A stretch of 64,000 nucleotides of DNA from Metabacillus sp. B2-18 (GCF_021117275.1 NZ_CP088245.1:2083501-2147500), one strand, 5' to 3'. Counted from the stretch's first letter, positions 35,214 to 44,633 are shown. The notes: generated by a model not told the origin, from the letters alone. Made by a program: numbers and translations.

Positions 35214-35300
35214 ATATAAATGCCTCAACTTTTTGTTAATAATATTTCTAGGGTTATACCTTAATATTGTTCTTACTAGTATTCTGAACTTAAAATCCAC
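35208..35300 (-). CDS. Candidate 30-residue basic peptide
   Basis: The frame from GTG 35300 is preceded by AAAGGAATG eight bases upstream and reads VDFKFRILVRTILRYN then PRNIINKKLRHLYK. It is amphipathic and strongly basic. It ends at a hairpin that can also act as its terminator. Only the ribosome site and composition support it, so it stays tentative. Confidence 0.3.
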   Translation of the reverse strand: MDFKFRILVRTILRYNPRNIINKKLRHLYK

Positions 35301-35439
35301 AAACTTTACATTCCTTTCCAATATGAATACAGTAGTGCTATGTCTTTTATAAGCATATGTTGGGTTTTGGCAGATGCAAAAGACATGTGCCCATAATCTG
35401 AAAATTATAAGATGATATGTTGAGTCATTTTAGTCAAAT

Positions 35440-35480
35440 AAAAAAGCAAGAGAAGATTAATGAATATCTCTCTCTTGCCA
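35440..35480 (-). terminator. Terminator of the UPF0316 gene
   Basis: GCAAGAGAgAgAT / ATcTtCTCTTGC stem followed on the minus strand by TTTTTTATTT. Confidence 0.8.
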
Positions 35481-35491
35481 TTGTTAATTTT

Positions 35492-36052
35492 TTATTTTTC
35501 TTCTTGAGCATGTTTCTTTTTTAAGAACGTAACAGCTCTTTTTTTCATGGATTTTGTAAGAAAGCCGCCTTTAAATGATCGGATTTCATATGACATTAAA
35601 AATGCTTTAGGCTCATGTTGATCGATGATATGAAGTAATTCTTTTTCTCTCGAGCGTTTTGCTACAATGTCTAGGCGGAAACGAGCTGTATTAATTCCTT
35701 CTCCTTCAAAGACTGTAACACCGAATCCCGCTGTTCTTAATGCATTCACTAATTCCATATTTTTATCCAATATATTAGCTTGATACGTAATATATCCAAT
35801 TGCCAATTTTCGTTCTAATGCTCCTCCAAGAAGCAATCCAACGCTAAATCCAACAACGTAAGCGACTATATTGTACATATTTGATAGGTCTTGAAAAACA
35901 AAGATTAAGCTAACAATATAAATAATTCCTTCTAATAATCCAACACCTGCAGCTGATTTTGTTTGATTTTTCACTAGTAAAATTGTTCTGATCGTTAGAA
36001 CAGGAACATAAATAAGTTGTAAAACAAAAATGAGTAAAGCCTGTAAAAGCAT
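35492..36052 (-). CDS. UPF0316/DUF2179 membrane protein (YebE-like)
   Basis: A 186-residue protein starting at ATG 36052 with AAGGGA ten bases upstream; the longer frame to 36091 has no better site. Three N-terminal helices (about residues 3-75) are followed by a cytoplasmic DUF2179 domain (about 95-170, [42 protein letters not shown]), seen in many Bacillus membrane proteins. A Lys-rich tail follows. The UPF0316 family has no known function. The gene is monocistronic. Confidence 0.8.
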   Translation of the reverse strand: MLLQALLIFVLQLIYVPVLTIRTILLVKNQTKSAAGVGLLEGIIYIVSLIFVFQDLSNMYNIVAYVVGFSVGLLLGGALERKLAIGYITYQANILDKNMELVNALRTAGFGVTVFEGEGINTARFRLDIVAKRSREKELLHIIDQHEPKAFLMSYEIRSFKGGFLTKSMKKRAVTFLKKKHAQEEK

Positions 36053-36459
36053 ATTTCGTATTTCCCTTCTAAAAAGTAATATCGAAAGCATAACATATTT
36101 TCAAAATAAATTTTATGGATTGTGAGCAATTTTTTTAAAATAATCTTAAGGGAATTCTAGGAAAATATATGTCTTATCATTCTACCCCGTTTAAGTTGGG
36201 TTAAAACATGAAGATAATATTATTATGTAAACTAAAATTTATTACTTATAAAATTATTAACAACTATAAAAGTAAACAAAACTAACTATTTTCTTGATAA
36301 GATGGAAGTCTTGAAATATACCTTTTATAATAAAGAAAGAGTTATTTTGGGTTAAGTTCACATTAATGAAAAACAAGGGGTATTGCCAATCAATCTACAT
36401 ATAGATTTGAATAGCAGGTATATTAAAAGGTTAGGTTAAAGAAGGGGATGGAGAGAAAA
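36053..36459. other. Intergenic region upstream of the alcohol dehydrogenase gene
   Basis: About 400 very AT-rich bases between divergent genes. Several TATAAT-like words occur (for example 36327-36332), but no pair with correct spacing stands out and no open frame has a ribosome site. No gene is called. Confidence 0.5.
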
Positions 36460-37608
36460 ATGAACATTTCAATCTTTAGGATTGCAAACAAATTAATTAC
36501 TGGAATTGGTGCTACAGAAAAATTAATGGATGAGGTAGTACGATTACATATAAAAAAACCATTAATTGTAACAGATAAGGTGCTAGAATCAGTTGGGGTA
36601 ATTAATCAAATAAAGGAAATTTTAAAGAATCTCCCTCATGATGTATACACAGGTGTTCAACCTGAACCAGAAATTTCAATAGTTGAAGAGTGTAAACGAA
36701 TGTTTTTGGAGGGAAAGCATGACGGAGTAATCGCCGTAGGTGGTGGAAGTGCAATAGATATCGCTAAAGCTGTTTCGGCCTATGCAAAGATTGATGATCA
36801 TCTAAAAAGCATATTCGGAACCGATTTAATCCCGGAGAAGGGATTTCCGATCATTGCTATTCCTACAACAGCAGGAACTGGATCTGAGGTAACAAATATT
36901 TCTATTTTATCTGATAAAGAAGAGAAGTTAAAGAAAGGAATTGTCAGTGATTTTATTTTACCAGATGTTGCAATTGTTGCTCCGGAAATGATGATTACGA
37001 TGCCAAAGTCAGTTACAGCTGCAAGTGGCATTGATGCACTTGTACACGCAATAGAGGCGTATATTTCTGTAAACGCTTCCCCGATTACTGATGCTTTAGC
37101 TATTCATGCGATCAAGTTAATTTCAACAAATCTACCGAAAGCTTATGCAAATCCTGCTAATATACTGGCGAGGGAACAAATGGCAACAGCTAGCCTTATG
37201 GCGGGTATGGCATTTGGAAATGCAGGAGTTGGAGCAGTTCATGCCCTTGCATATCCACTTGGAGGACGTTTCCATATTCCGCATGGAGTTAGTAACGCGT
37301 TATTACTACCATATGTTATGGAGTGGAATAAAATAAGTTGCTTGGACCGTTTTCGAGAAATTGCAGTTGCTTTAGGTGAAAATGTTCAGGACTTAACTGA
37401 TCGTGAAGCAGCGGATAAGGCTGTTTTTGCAATGGATTATTTATGTCGTGCTGTAAATATTCCAAAGGGGTTACGTTCATTTCAAATACCAGAATCAGCG
37501 ATAATTGATATGGCAGAAGACGCAAGTAAAATTGATCGCCTTCTTAAAAATAATCCAAGGGTGTTCTCAAAACAAGAAATAGAGGAAATTTACCGATCGG
37601 CCTATTGA
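36460..37608 (+). CDS. Iron-type alcohol dehydrogenase
   Basis: A 382-residue group III alcohol dehydrogenase. ATG 36460 is preferred, with GGAGAG just upstream; the ATG at 36448 touches its own ribosome site. It has the NAD(P) site VGGGSAIDIAK (about residues 93-103), PTTAGTGSEVT (about 136-146) and the metal ligands in GIDALVHAIEAY (Asp, His) and HALAYPLGGRFHIPHG (two His, about 260-275). It would oxidise or reduce small alcohols or aldehydes. The substrate is not inferable. A hotdog thioesterase gene follows 87 bases later. Confidence 0.88.
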   Translation: MNISIFRIANKLITGIGATEKLMDEVVRLHIKKPLIVTDKVLESVGVINQIKEILKNLPHDVYTGVQPEPEISIVEECKRMFLEGKHDGVIAVGGGSAIDIAKAVSAYAKIDDHLKSIFGTDLIPEKGFPIIAIPTTAGTGSEVTNISILSDKEEKLKKGIVSDFILPDVAIVAPEMMITMPKSVTAASGIDALVHAIEAYISVNASPITDALAIHAIKLISTNLPKAYANPANILAREQMATASLMAGMAFGNAGVGAVHALAYPLGGRFHIPHGVSNALLLPYVMEWNKISCLDRFREIAVALGENVQDLTDREAADKAVFAMDYLCRAVNIPKGLRSFQIPESAIIDMAEDASKIDRLLKNNPRVFSKQEIEEIYRSAY

Positions 37609-37695
37609 TTAATCTATGCGTAGCTTTTGGATTTTTAAGGTTTACTCGTAACCTTAACTTATAAATATAGTCAAATAGTTGGAGGTCGATTTTGA

Positions 37696-38094
37696 GTGTT
37701 CAAAACAATTATTGAGCCAAGGGTTTCTGAAACAGATGGGGTAGGGCATATAAATAACACCACCATTCCTATATGGTTTGAGGCAGGTCGAAATCAATTA
37801 TTCAAGTTATTTACTCCTGATAGCAAATTTGAGAATTGGAAAATGATTATACTCAATATGAATGTAGACTTTATTAATCAAATATACTTTGGTCAAAATG
37901 TTGAGGTTTATACATGGGTTAAAAAAATAGGAAATAGTAGTCTAGAATTATATGAAGAAATACATCAAAATGGGAAACTGTGTGTAAAAGGTACAGCTGT
38001 TTATGTGAATTTTAATAAGGATAAACAAAAATCAGAATCTATCTCGGAAGAATTAAAAAAAATTCTACTTAAGCATATTTATGATGGAATTTAG
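37696..38094 (+). CDS. Acyl-CoA thioesterase, YbgC/4HBT hotdog family
   Basis: A 132-residue hotdog protein from GTG 37696 with GGAGGTCG seven bases upstream. The 4HBT signature is present: VSETDGVGHINNTTIPIWFEAGRN, where Asp14 corresponds to the catalytic Asp and the His-Ile-Asn-Asn block to the helix start. It should hydrolyse acyl-CoA thioesters. It follows the alcohol dehydrogenase gene and may share its transcript. It ends before a repeat-rich terminator region. Confidence 0.8.
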   Translation: MFKTIIEPRVSETDGVGHINNTTIPIWFEAGRNQLFKLFTPDSKFENWKMIILNMNVDFINQIYFGQNVEVYTWVKKIGNSSLELYEEIHQNGKLCVKGTAVYVNFNKDKQKSESISEELKKILLKHIYDGI

Positions 38095-38272
38095 TCAACC
38101 TATTAGTTAATTGACTAGTCTCATAGAGTCTTCATGATATAGCTTTTTTCATGGCTATTAATAAAATGTAATTATTAGTATTAAATTATATTAATTATAA
38201 AAAAGTATTGATTTTTATTTAATAGGTGTTATTATAATAAAGAAGACAATCATTCACATACTATTCTCATTT

Positions 38273-38317
38273 TATTCTCAAAAAAACTATTCTCAAAAAA
38301 ACTATTCTCAAAAAAAG
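38273..38317. repeat. Three tandem 15-bp repeats
   Basis: The unit TATTCTCAAAAAAAC occurs at 38273-38287 and 38288-38302, and with final G at 38303-38317. The third copy is also the left arm of the terminator hairpin, so the array seems to have grown outward from that arm. Confidence 0.85.
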
Positions 38318-38346
38318 CATCCAATCATGGATGCTTTTTTGAGAAT
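38304..38346. terminator. Bidirectional terminator with long arms
   Basis: ATTCTCA7GCATCC / GGATGCT6GAGAAT with a six-base loop; A- and T-runs lie inside the arms. It lies between convergent thioesterase genes. Confidence 0.8.
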
Positions 38347-38370
38347 AATGCATAAGAGCACATGTAATGT

Positions 38371-38877
38371 TTACAATGTCACAACGTTTGCAAAAGCTTC
38401 ACTATGCTCTCGTCGCTCTTTACGAACATTTCTTCTTTGTTGTGCTGTATTAAACAGCATAACTTCTTCATCTGATTCTGGTATAACCTGTGGGACTTGT
38501 TCTGGCTTCCCATTTTCATTTAGTGCAACAAAAGTTAGAAACGAAGTGGCAGCAAGTCGTCGCTCACCAGTTTTAAGATCTTCAGCAATGACTTTCACAA
38601 AAACTTCCATTGACGAGCGGCCAACTGATGAAACATATGATTTTAAGCTTACCGAGTCACTTTGACGAATTGGGATTAGGAAGTCAACTGAATCTGTAGA
38701 GGCAGTTACAACCTCACAACGTGAATGCATCGCTGCAGATATAGATGCCACATCATCTATATAGCTCATTAACTTTCCACCAAATAGTGTATTATGGTTA
38801 TTTGTATCTAAAGGAAATACTCTGCTTGTTTTAATTACTAGTGATTCCTTACATGTTTTTGCCGTTAATTCAGCCAT
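38371..38877 (-). CDS. Acyl-CoA thioesterase, YkhA-like hotdog protein
   Basis: A 168-residue cytosolic acyl-CoA hydrolase. ATG 38877 has AGGAGAG six bases upstream; the frame to 38916 is longer but lacks a site. The N-terminus is TSRVFPLDTNNHNTLFGGKLMSYIDDVASISAAMHSR, the YkhA/YciA signature with Asn-His-Asn-Thr-x-Phe-Gly-Gly and a catalytic Asp. FLIPIRQSDSVSLKSYVSSVGRSSMEVFVKV completes the hotdog. It may control free CoA and fatty acyl-CoA levels. Confidence 0.88.
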   Translation of the reverse strand: MAELTAKTCKESLVIKTSRVFPLDTNNHNTLFGGKLMSYIDDVASISAAMHSRCEVVTASTDSVDFLIPIRQSDSVSLKSYVSSVGRSSMEVFVKVIAEDLKTGERRLAATSFLTFVALNENGKPEQVPQVIPESDEEVMLFNTAQQRRNVRKERREHSEAFANVVTL

Positions 38878-39060
38878 ATTTATCTCTCCTGACTTTTTGT
38901 CCTTATGCTCATACAATTATTCATTTTCATATTGAAATCGTCAATTTTATTGTTTGGTTTTCTTACACCTTATATTAGTATGTTTCATTAGAATGATAGC
39001 TGATAATCTCTAAATAGTTTACATAACTATATTAATGTAAATTCATCTTTTTGATTATTT

Positions 39061-39089
39061 AAAAAAACCCTGCTACTGTGGCCAGGGTC
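39061..39089 (-). terminator. Terminator of the gene at 39092
   Basis: ACCCTG / CAGGGT with a ten-base loop and seven T on the minus strand. Confidence 0.8.
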
Positions 39090-39091
39090 AA

Positions 39092-39946
39092 CTATTTATG
39101 ATTAAAATGCCTATCAATAAATGCGCATATGGTTTTAATTGTTTTTTCCTTAAAAAGGTTGGGAACTGACTCATTATTGGGGCTACAATAATAGAATTCA
39201 TTTTCTACCTGATTATGTTGATACCCAAGAGATATGAGTTTATTTTTAAGTTCATCTGGAAATTCAGATGATCCAGTAATTGAAGAAAGAAGTGGAGTAG
39301 GGTAGACTCTAACATCAATATCACCTTTTCCAGTGTATATTACTACAAGATCATGATCGTTTTTTATCAGCCATTGACTTTTGGTATAAAGAGAAATACG
39401 GGCATGTTCAAGTGAAGAAATACCTGGTAGATTGATTCCATATACAAGGTTTATAGTCCTAACCAAATCCTCAAGCGAATAGTTTGGAATAATACTCAAA
39501 TAAAGATCCATAACTTCAGCCTTCTTTAACGTCATAATGTGTTGATCAGTTTCAAAAGAACGTGCTTTTTGATCTAAAGCTTTTGTTACTCCGGTCATAA
39601 TTTCTTCAGGATAGATTGATAGCCTAGCACCTTCACCGTCATTTGAAATCTCGATTAAATTCAACCCGAAAATATCTTTAATAGCTTTTCTGAACGTTGT
39701 TCCATTAAATGTAACGTTTGGATCGCTTAAAAAAGTATTTAAAACATCCATCTTTGAAAGTTCATTTATTTCATTATCATTGAATGTAAAAATCCTATTT
39801 CTTAATACCTTCCTTATATATAATGGATATTTTTCATGTTCTTCATTTGGTTTGTGAGGGTTTTTATTTATTAATTTCTTAAACAATGGCATTAATACAA
39901 ATAAGAATATTGCTAAAAATGGTAGTTGAATTTTAGTGCGTTTCAT
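39092..39946 (-). CDS. Hypothetical membrane-anchored protein, 284 residues
   Basis: An N-terminal transmembrane segment (about residues 8-25, LPFLAIFLFVLMPLF) is followed by a mixed alpha/beta soluble part containing two similar halves: NDGEGARLSIYPEEIMTG and EHARISLYTKSQWLI each end a segment that begins with a Leu-rich helix and FGLNL or YGINL. This suggests an internal duplication. The C-terminal part (VRVYPTPLL, ICAFIDRHFNHK) recalls DUF1444-like proteins, but I cannot assign it. It stands alone with its own terminator. Confidence 0.6.
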   Translation of the reverse strand: MKRTKIQLPFLAIFLFVLMPLFKKLINKNPHKPNEEHEKYPLYIRKVLRNRIFTFNDNEINELSKMDVLNTFLSDPNVTFNGTTFRKAIKDIFGLNLIEISNDGEGARLSIYPEEIMTGVTKALDQKARSFETDQHIMTLKKAEVMDLYLSIIPNYSLEDLVRTINLVYGINLPGISSLEHARISLYTKSQWLIKNDHDLVVIYTGKGDIDVRVYPTPLLSSITGSSEFPDELKNKLISLGYQHNQVENEFYYCSPNNESVPNLFKEKTIKTICAFIDRHFNHK

Positions 39947-40087
39947 TTTTCTATATCCACCTTAATACATTAATAATTCTAGTTTAATAAATTAATGAGA
40001 TGAATTCTATTAAAAAAATCAAGTTAGATACATTTTATTTCATTCTTTGCGAAAATATGACAATTTCTGAATGTGTTTAGAAACAAT

Positions 40088-40116
40088 AACCCCCTGAATA
40101 GAAAGTCAGGGGGTTT
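40088..40116 (-). terminator. Terminator of the NAD salvage operon
   Basis: AACCCCCTGA / TCAGGGGGTT stem just after nadE. The T tract on the minus strand is weak. Confidence 0.65.
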
Positions 40117-40120
40117 GATT

Positions 40121-40942
40121 TTATTTTTTCCACCATGTATCAAACATTGAAGCCGGTACTTCACGTTTATGTTGTGAAATCAAATAACGCTTTTCAATTT
40201 TTTCAGCTACTTCAGGTTCTACCTGTTTGCCTTCCAAATAATCGTCTAACTGATCATAACTAATTCCGAGTTCGGTTTCATCAGCTTGAAGTGGTGTTTG
40301 ATCTAATAGATCAGCCGTAGGAGTCTTTAAGTAAAGACGTTCAGGTGCATTTAATTCCTGTAATAAGCTTCTTCCTTGACGTTTCGTTAAACCAGTTAAC
40401 GGTAATAAATCGGCTCCACCATCTCCATACTTTGTAAAAAAGCCTGTTACAGCTTCAGCAGCATGGTCTGTACCGATTACAAGCAATCCGTTTTGTCCGC
40501 CAATCGCATATTGTGTAATCATGCGAGTTCGGGCTTTTACATTTCCTTTATTAAAGTCAGAAAGGGATTCATCCATTATTTTTTTATACGATTCTGCAAA
40601 GGAATCTACACTGCTTGATATATCAAAAGCAACACTTTTATCAGGTTGAATAAAAGAGAGAGCTAATTGGGCATCTTCTTCATCCTTTTGAATTCCATAC
40701 GGAAGTCTTACTGCAGTAAAGGTTGCATCAAAGCCTTCATTTCTTAATTCTTCTACAGCAAGCTGGGCTAAACGACCAGAAAGGGAAGAGTCCTGCCCAC
40801 CACTTATTCCTAGAACAAATCCTTTTGCTCCCGTCATTTTTAAATAGTCCTTTAAAAATGTGATTCGGGCGCTAATCTCTTCTTTCGGGTTTATAGTTTC
40901 TTTTACATGTAACTCGTTCATGATTTTCTTTTGTAAGCTCAT
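40121..40942 (-). CDS. nadE: NH3-dependent NAD+ synthetase
   Basis: A 273-residue enzyme converting nicotinate adenine dinucleotide, ATP and ammonia to NAD+. The ATP-pyrophosphatase loop [10 protein letters not shown] (about residues 44-53) is intact, as are [26 protein letters not shown] (about 155-180) and [14 protein letters not shown]. Length equals that of B. subtilis NadE, and there is no glutaminase domain, so it uses free ammonia. It is the third gene of the pncA-pncB-nadE set, 35 bases after pncB. Confidence 0.95.
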   Translation of the reverse strand: MSLQKKIMNELHVKETINPKEEISARITFLKDYLKMTGAKGFVLGISGGQDSSLSGRLAQLAVEELRNEGFDATFTAVRLPYGIQKDEEDAQLALSFIQPDKSVAFDISSSVDSFAESYKKIMDESLSDFNKGNVKARTRMITQYAIGGQNGLLVIGTDHAAEAVTGFFTKYGDGGADLLPLTGLTKRQGRSLLQELNAPERLYLKTPTADLLDQTPLQADETELGISYDQLDDYLEGKQVEPEVAEKIEKRYLISQHKREVPASMFDTWWKK

Positions 40943-40977
40943 AACGTAAAACCTCCATGCCTGTTTCTTTGGTATCC

Positions 40978-42450
40978 TTAGTTTTTCGTTATCATTTCAG
41001 ATACCTTTTGTTTTACTTCTTCTATATTTTTCATTTTGTTTTCCCAACATGCTTGACTAAGATCAACAGGATATTCCTCAGGATGTAAAGCACGCTTATA
41101 TTCATCCCAAAGTAACTCTAAATTTTCAATTGTATAGTTTTGCATTTCTTTAAGGGATGGAGTCTCATACACAAGTTTTCCGTTATCAAAGATCTTATGA
41201 TGAAGCTCCTTTGCTTCAAAGTTTGTAACAAATTTACTTACGAATGTATGAATAGGGTGGAACATTTTTAACTTTTCTTCATTTTCCGGTTGTTCATGTT
41301 GGAGTGTAATATAGTCTCCTTCAGATTTATGATTTAATGTATTGATTATTCGATACACCTTTTTAAGACCTGGAGTTGATACCTTTTCTGGGTTGCCACT
41401 TATTTTTATCGTATCAACCATTTGCCCGTTTTCATCCTCAATTGAAGCAAGTTTATAAACTGCACCTAGAGCAGGTTGGTCAAAGGCAGTAATTAGTTTT
41501 GTACCAATTCCCCAAATATCAATTTTTGCTCCTTGAGATTTAAGGTTTATGATTGTTGATTCATCTAAATCATTAGAAGCAATAATTTTTGTAGAATGGA
41601 AACCAGCTTTGTCAAGCATCTTTCTTGCTTCTTTTGAAAGGTAGGCAAGATCACCGCTATCAAGACGGATTCCTTTGAACTCAATTTGATCTCCTAGTTC
41701 TTTTGCAACTTTAATAGCATTCGGAACTCCCGACTTTAATGTATCGTAAGTATCCACCAAGAAAACACATTCTTTATGTCTTCGGGCATATTTATGGAAG
41801 GCGATGTATTCATCTTTATAAGCTTGAACAAACGCATGTGCGTGCGTACCTGAAACAGGTATTCCAAAAAGTTTACCAGCTCTTACATTTGAAGTGGCAT
41901 TAAAACCGCCTATAAACGCTGCTCTTGTTCCCCAAATAGCTGCATCTAATTCATGAGCACGACGTGTACCGAACTCCATTACCGTGTCATCACCGGCAAC
42001 ATGCTTGATCCGAGCTGCTTTTGTAGCAATTAAAGTCTGGTAGTTTACGATGTTTAAGAGGGCAGTTTCAATCAATTGAGCCTCAGCTAAAGGAGCCTCA
42101 ACTCGAATGATTGGTTCATTGCCAAACACCATCTCTCCTTCTTTAACGGAATAAACATTGCCAGTGAAACGAAGCTGACTTAAATAATCTAAAAAGTCAT
42201 CCTTGTACCCTAACTCATCACGTAAATAAGTAATATCAGTTTGAGAAAATGAAAATTGCTCCAAGTACTGAATGATTCTTTCTAAACCAGCAAAAATACC
42301 AAATCCATTTCCAAAAGGCAGTTTTCTAAAGTATACTTCAAAAACAGCTTTTCGCTGATGAATGGAATCTTCCCAATAAGATTCAGCCATGTTAATTTGA
42401 TAAAGATCCGTATGTAGTGCTAAACTATCATCATCATTATACGTGTTCAT
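40978..42450 (-). CDS. pncB: Nicotinate phosphoribosyltransferase
   Basis: A 490-residue enzyme making nicotinate mononucleotide from nicotinate and PRPP. Family marks include [15 protein letters not shown] at the start, [30 protein letters not shown] with the active-site His, [12 protein letters not shown] and [19 protein letters not shown] with the phosphate-binding region. GGAGGAC lies upstream of the ATG. It is preceded by pncA and followed by nadE, so the three can recycle nicotinamide to NAD+ if nadD is elsewhere. Confidence 0.95.
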   Translation of the reverse strand: MNTYNDDDSLALHTDLYQINMAESYWEDSIHQRKAVFEVYFRKLPFGNGFGIFAGLERIIQYLEQFSFSQTDITYLRDELGYKDDFLDYLSQLRFTGNVYSVKEGEMVFGNEPIIRVEAPLAEAQLIETALLNIVNYQTLIATKAARIKHVAGDDTVMEFGTRRAHELDAAIWGTRAAFIGGFNATSNVRAGKLFGIPVSGTHAHAFVQAYKDEYIAFHKYARRHKECVFLVDTYDTLKSGVPNAIKVAKELGDQIEFKGIRLDSGDLAYLSKEARKMLDKAGFHSTKIIASNDLDESTIINLKSQGAKIDIWGIGTKLITAFDQPALGAVYKLASIEDENGQMVDTIKISGNPEKVSTPGLKKVYRIINTLNHKSEGDYITLQHEQPENEEKLKMFHPIHTFVSKFVTNFEAKELHHKIFDNGKLVYETPSLKEMQNYTIENLELLWDEYKRALHPEEYPVDLSQACWENKMKNIEEVKQKVSEMITKN

Positions 42451-42552
42451 TTTTTGTCCTCCAGTGTAAGTTCAATTTTTCACAAAGGCCGGTATATACG
42501 GCAAAGGAGGGATTATCATATCGAATTATTAGGTTCATGGTTGTGTATAATT

Positions 42553-43101
42553 CTATAGAACTTTTGCATTTAAACAGGAAGAAAAATGCTGTAACGCCCA
42601 GTCATGACCTTGTTGATTAAAGCTAGCAACAGCTTCTTTATATACAACAATTGAAAATCCCTTATTATAAGCATCAACTGCTGTGTGTAATATACAAATA
42701 TCCGTACATACACCAACTAAGTGAAGCTCCGTTATTCCACGTTCCTTAAGTTTAATTTCCAGATCAGTGCCGGCAAAAGCACTGTAACGCGTTTTGTCCA
42801 TCCAATAAACATTTAGATTATCTTTATTTGTTATGTATAATTCTTGTAGTTTTCCATATAAGTGTCTGCCTTCTGTATGACGAATATTATGTGGTGGAAA
42901 TAATTTTGTTTCTGGATGGAAATGATCATCTTTTTCATGTAAATCAACTGCAAATACAACAAATTCATCGTTATGAATAAATTGTTCTGTTAAATCGACA
43001 AGTTTAGTTTCAATGTCTTGACCAGGTTGACCACATGTTAATGCCCCATGATCTGCGATAAAGTCAACTGTGTAATCAATGGCAACTAAAGCTCTTTTCA
43101 T
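42553..43101 (-). CDS. pncA: Nicotinamidase
   Basis: A 182-residue cysteine hydrolase converting nicotinamide to nicotinate. ATG 43101 is chosen, with GGGGGTAT about nine bases upstream. The catalytic triad is visible: Asp9 in VAIDYTVDF, Lys in WMDKTRYSAFAGTDL and Cys in LVGVCTDICILHTAVDA. The metal site is in AVDLHEKDDHFHPE (His, Asp, His). It heads the pnc operon; pncB follows about 100 bases downstream. Confidence 0.93.
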   Translation of the reverse strand: MKRALVAIDYTVDFIADHGALTCGQPGQDIETKLVDLTEQFIHNDEFVVFAVDLHEKDDHFHPETKLFPPHNIRHTEGRHLYGKLQELYITNKDNLNVYWMDKTRYSAFAGTDLEIKLKERGITELHLVGVCTDICILHTAVDAYNKGFSIVVYKEAVASFNQQGHDWALQHFSSCLNAKVL

Positions 43102-43172
43102 GGTTAATACCCCCTTCATAGTATGAAAAACAGCACAAGTTGTAAATGTTTCAGCAAGGAAAGTTTGTCACT

Positions 43173-43191
43173 TATACTTATCATAAGTATA
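43173..43191. promoter_or_regulatory. 19-bp palindrome upstream of pncA
   Basis: TATACTTAT-C-ATAAGTATA is a perfect dyad about 72 bases upstream of the pncA start, in the promoter region. It is a good candidate operator for an NAD-related repressor; which one is not known. Confidence 0.6.
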
Positions 43192-43273
43192 TCAATTTAA
43201 CCAGCAAATGATTATGTTTAATTTTACACAATCTCTACAATTTAGCAAATAAGGGAAATGAAGAGGAGAGGAT

Positions 43274-43312
43274 AAAAATAACCAGTACAATCAGGTACTG
43301 GTTATTTTTATT
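43274..43312. terminator. Strong hairpin terminator
   Basis: AAAAATAACCAGTAC / GTACTGGTTATTTTT with a six-base loop. It lies in a gene-free stretch (43192-43443) downstream of catE on the minus strand and probably ends that transcript. Nothing else is seen in the gap. Confidence 0.8.
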
Positions 43313-43443
43313 TTTGAGACAAAGATTTTACGATTACACTTAGTTATCCTAATAAAGGTTCTTGGCTGGAGTAATGTGCAACAAGTTAAAAGGTGAAGAA
43401 AAAAATCGTTATTTGATTTAATAGCGACCGTTACGAAATTAAC

Positions 43444-44301
43444 TCACTTATCTTCTATTGAAAAGATTAATTTATTATTCGATGGATCTCTTACAATAAA
43501 ATCATTTTGTTGCTGTGTAAAATTTGTTCCGAAAGTTTCTAATCTTGTCAGAGCTGATTGTCTTGTTTCTTCATTTGGAAACAATAAGGTAAATGATTTC
43601 ATACCTAATTCATTTTCTAATGGAGAAGGGCTTCCTGCACTATGCCAAGTATTTAAACCAATATGATGATGATATCCGCCGGTTGAAATAAACAAGGCTT
43701 GTAATCCATAGCGGTTTACTACATTAAACCCAATTAAACGATAAAAGTCCTCTGATTTCTTAATATTTGAAACTTGTAAATGTATATGTCCCATAATCGT
43801 TTTGGGTGAAATTTTCATAAAAGGTACCTCACTTTTTTCTAATAACAGACTTTGTGCATCTAAACGATTTGTTGCCATTTCAATCGTTCCGTCAACCTTT
43901 TTCCAGTTATCTTGTGAGCGGTCAGCATACAATTCAATACCATTGTTATCGGGATCTGCTAAATAAATGGCTTCACTAACAAGATGATCTGATGCACCTT
44001 GAAGTGGGTATCTTGAATGTATTAAATGGTAAAATACATTCGCTAACTCTGTTCGGTTAGGAAGGACAAGAGCAAGGTGATATAATCCAGTTTTCCTGCC
44101 GGAATTAGCAATGGCTGAATCAACTTCTTCTATAGTAATTAACGGTTTAACTCCATCTGCAGTTAGAGACACCACTTTTTCTGATGTATTAAGAACAGAT
44201 AAGCCGATCATTTTTTTATAAAATGAAAGAGACTGTTCCAAGTCGCTAACCTTTAAATGGACATGTGACACATAAATATTAGGCGGTGTATGAAAGTTCA
44301 T
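43444..44301 (-). CDS. catE: Catechol-2,3-dioxygenase-type VOC protein (CatE)
   Basis: A 285-residue two-module vicinal-oxygen-chelate protein (modules about 10-130 and 165-280). Metal ligands are visible in HVHLKVSDLEQSLSFYKK, in LYHLALVLPNR, in GHIHLQVSNIKKSEDFYR, in YHHHIGLNTW and in a C-terminal Glu. Length and layout match B. subtilis CatE, which ring-opens catechol and protects against catechol and quinone stress. Its usual partner catD (DoxX) is missing. A clear palindromic operator lies just upstream of the start. Confidence 0.88.
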   Translation of the reverse strand: MNFHTPPNIYVSHVHLKVSDLEQSLSFYKKMIGLSVLNTSEKVVSLTADGVKPLITIEEVDSAIANSGRKTGLYHLALVLPNRTELANVFYHLIHSRYPLQGASDHLVSEAIYLADPDNNGIELYADRSQDNWKKVDGTIEMATNRLDAQSLLLEKSEVPFMKISPKTIMGHIHLQVSNIKKSEDFYRLIGFNVVNRYGLQALFISTGGYHHHIGLNTWHSAGSPSPLENELGMKSFTLLFPNEETRQSALTRLETFGTNFTQQQNDFIVRDPSNNKLIFSIEDK

Positions 44302-44316
44302 TAATATTCCTCCATA

Positions 44317-44347
44317 AATATACTTACTTTTTGTAAGTAAGTATATT
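44317..44347. promoter_or_regulatory. Palindromic operator upstream of catE
   Basis: Two 11-base arms, AATATACTTAC (44317-44327) and GTAAGTATATT (44337-44347), match perfectly around a nine-base spacer. The spacer itself forms a further TTAC-GTAA dyad. In B. subtilis catDE is controlled by the thiol-sensing repressors CatR and YodB, which bind TTAC/GTAA-type dyads; this site fits that pattern. Confidence 0.65.
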
Positions 44348-44500
44348 GTTCATTAAGATAAAACGTCAAGCAAAATACATTAGGTAGATATGAGTTTTGA
44401 GTTATTAGTTAATATGTATAAATATTAGTTTTTTATTACATAAAATACCTCTTCAGTTTCTTGAAATGTATAAAAATAGTAATCTTTATAAGAAAATAAC

Positions 44501-44515
44501 ATGTAAGCGGTTACC
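44501..44515. promoter_or_regulatory. cre-like site upstream of glnA
   Basis: ATGTAAGCGGTTACC agrees with the cre consensus except at the last base. It lies about 45 bases upstream of the -35 box. Confidence 0.4.
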
Positions 44516-44558
44516 TATAAAATTTTATAAAAATACAGAAAATTTAACGGAAAAACTC

Positions 44559-44587
44559 TTGTCAAAATATGAATCTTTAAATATAAT
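44559..44587 (+). promoter_or_regulatory. Sigma-A promoter of glnA
   Basis: TTGTCA (44559-44564), a 17-base spacer and a perfect TATAAT (44582-44587). The transcript would start near 44594, about 40 bases before the start codon. Confidence 0.75.
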
Positions 44588-44594
44588 AAAGTCA

Positions 44595-44611
44595 TGTTAT
44601 AAAAAACGACA
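44595..44611 (+). promoter_or_regulatory. GlnR/TnrA-type box at the glnA transcription start
   Basis: TGTTA-N7-CGACA matches the TGTNA-N7-TNACA consensus in nine of ten fixed places counting Ns. Its location at the start point would suit repression by GlnR or TnrA. Confidence 0.5.
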
Positions 44612-44633
44612 TAGAAATGAGAGGTTATCTAAC

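Noticed and set aside
37071..37086. cre-like TGTAAACGCTTCC inside the alcohol dehydrogenase gene
   Set aside because: It falls in the middle of a conserved coding stretch and lacks symmetry; probably chance.
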